A stretch of 8,928 nucleotides of DNA from an uncultured Clostridia bacterium (lineage in GTDB: Bacteria; Bacillota; Clostridia; Oscillospirales; Ruminococcaceae), in assembly GCA_937906945.1 (NCBI GenBank), contig CALCUE010000031.1, positions 1-8,928 of the forward strand, given 5' to 3'. The notes under the pieces are model-generated. The model worked only from the letters and a program-made list of their open reading frames with translations, did not search any database and was not told the origin of the DNA. The position numbers were made by a program, and so were the translations under genes. Positions 8,741 through 8,928 of this stretch are shown in pieces. Positions within the stretch are counted from its first letter, which is position 1. Every line of letters starts with the position of its first letter.

Positions 8741-8790
8741 AAGCCTTCCCCCTGGGGGAAGGTGTCGAGCGTCAGCGAGACAGATGAGGG
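8741..8790. repeat. Short two-hairpin intergenic repeat after the ATPase gene
   Basis: CCTTCCCCC (8744-8752) and GGGGGAAGG (8754-8762) are exact inverted copies. Then TGTC (8763-8766) pairs with GACA (8779-8782) and GC with GC around a GTCA loop, leaving a tandem G-A/A-G mismatch inside. The tail reads GATGAGGGG. From memory, sequences of this shape (AAGCCTTC...GAAGGTG...GATGAGGGG) are scattered between genes in Clostridia; I cannot search to confirm. It begins on the base after the ATPase stop and lacks a T tract, so it is a poor terminator. Confidence 0.6.
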
Positions 8791-8821
8791 GCTTTGAAGG
8801 TCTGATTTTGGGAAAAACAGC

Positions 8822-8924
8822 CTGTCATTGCGAGGAGCCGCGAAGCGGTGACGTGGCAATCTTATCCCTGACAATGGGAATAAAAAGATTCCCACGGTCA
8901 AATATTCTCCCCTCTTGCGGTGCC
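8822..8924. repeat. Long imperfect palindrome, MITE-like element
   Basis: Positions 8849-8863 pair with 8885-8900 (14 of 15 positions pair, with one C-C mismatch and one bulged base). Inside, ATCCC (8864-8868) faces GGGAAT (8876-8881). Outside, 8826-8835 can pair with 8913-8922, including four G-U wobbles. A side hairpin CCGC/GCGG (8838-8848) lies in the left arm. The left arm begins TGTCATTGCGAGGAG, a sequence I recall as a dispersed intergenic repeat in diverse bacteria. No transposase is present, so any mobility would need help from elsewhere. The element may continue past the window edge. Confidence 0.55.
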
Positions 8925-8928
8925 CAAA

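Noticed and set aside
8744..8762. Terminator for the ATPase gene
   Set aside because: Only one base separates the inverted arms and no T tract follows; it fits a repeat element better.

Overview
The window looks like chromosomal DNA from a GC-rich member of the Clostridia (Bacillota), probably an Oscillospiraceae- or Christensenellales-like gut or anaerobic lineage. The evidence is strong AGGAGG-type ribosome binding sites, intrinsic terminators, sigma-A type promoters with 17-nt spacers, a formate-tetrahydrofolate ligase of clostridial type, a DUF6198/YczE-like membrane protein, and short palindromic intergenic elements of a kind I recall from such genomes. The taxonomic call is inference. 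The five large genes are all recognisable and look intact.

Layout. Positions 1-230 hold a dense series of hairpins with no gene. A rightward unit follows: prfC (RF3, 231-1811), rsmG (1876-2586) and a TTG-initiated DUF6198-like membrane protein (2612-3319), closed by a near-perfect terminator (3319-3349). Positions 3350-3632 are AT-rich, with no protein gene but with overlapping hairpins. Next comes a self-contained small gene: a consensus promoter (3633-3661), a hairpin leader, a 58-codon ORF (3739-3915) and a strong two-way terminator (3929-3968). Leftward from 6077, fhs (4401-6077) is followed after 12 nt by a 76-aa ORF (4158-4388) whose first 21 residues form a textbook double-glycine leader. 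Both are driven by an extended -10 promoter at 6121-6149. Divergently, a P2-type calcium-transporting ATPase fills 6245-8740. The right end (8741-8928) carries two different palindromic intergenic elements.

How the genes fit together. RF3 (recycling of release factors) and RsmG (m7G527 of 16S rRNA) both serve translation; the membrane protein behind them has no obvious link. Fhs makes 10-formyl-THF, for one-carbon metabolism or the methyl branch of acetogenesis, but no other pathway gene is present. The Ca2+ pump is a stand-alone housekeeping transporter. The least ordinary items are the two small proteins (the GG-leader peptide in the fhs transcript and the 58-aa orphan with its own promoter and terminator), the competing hairpins at 3501-3559, and the structured elements at both window ends. 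I see no CRISPR array, tRNA, rRNA, transposase or phage gene.
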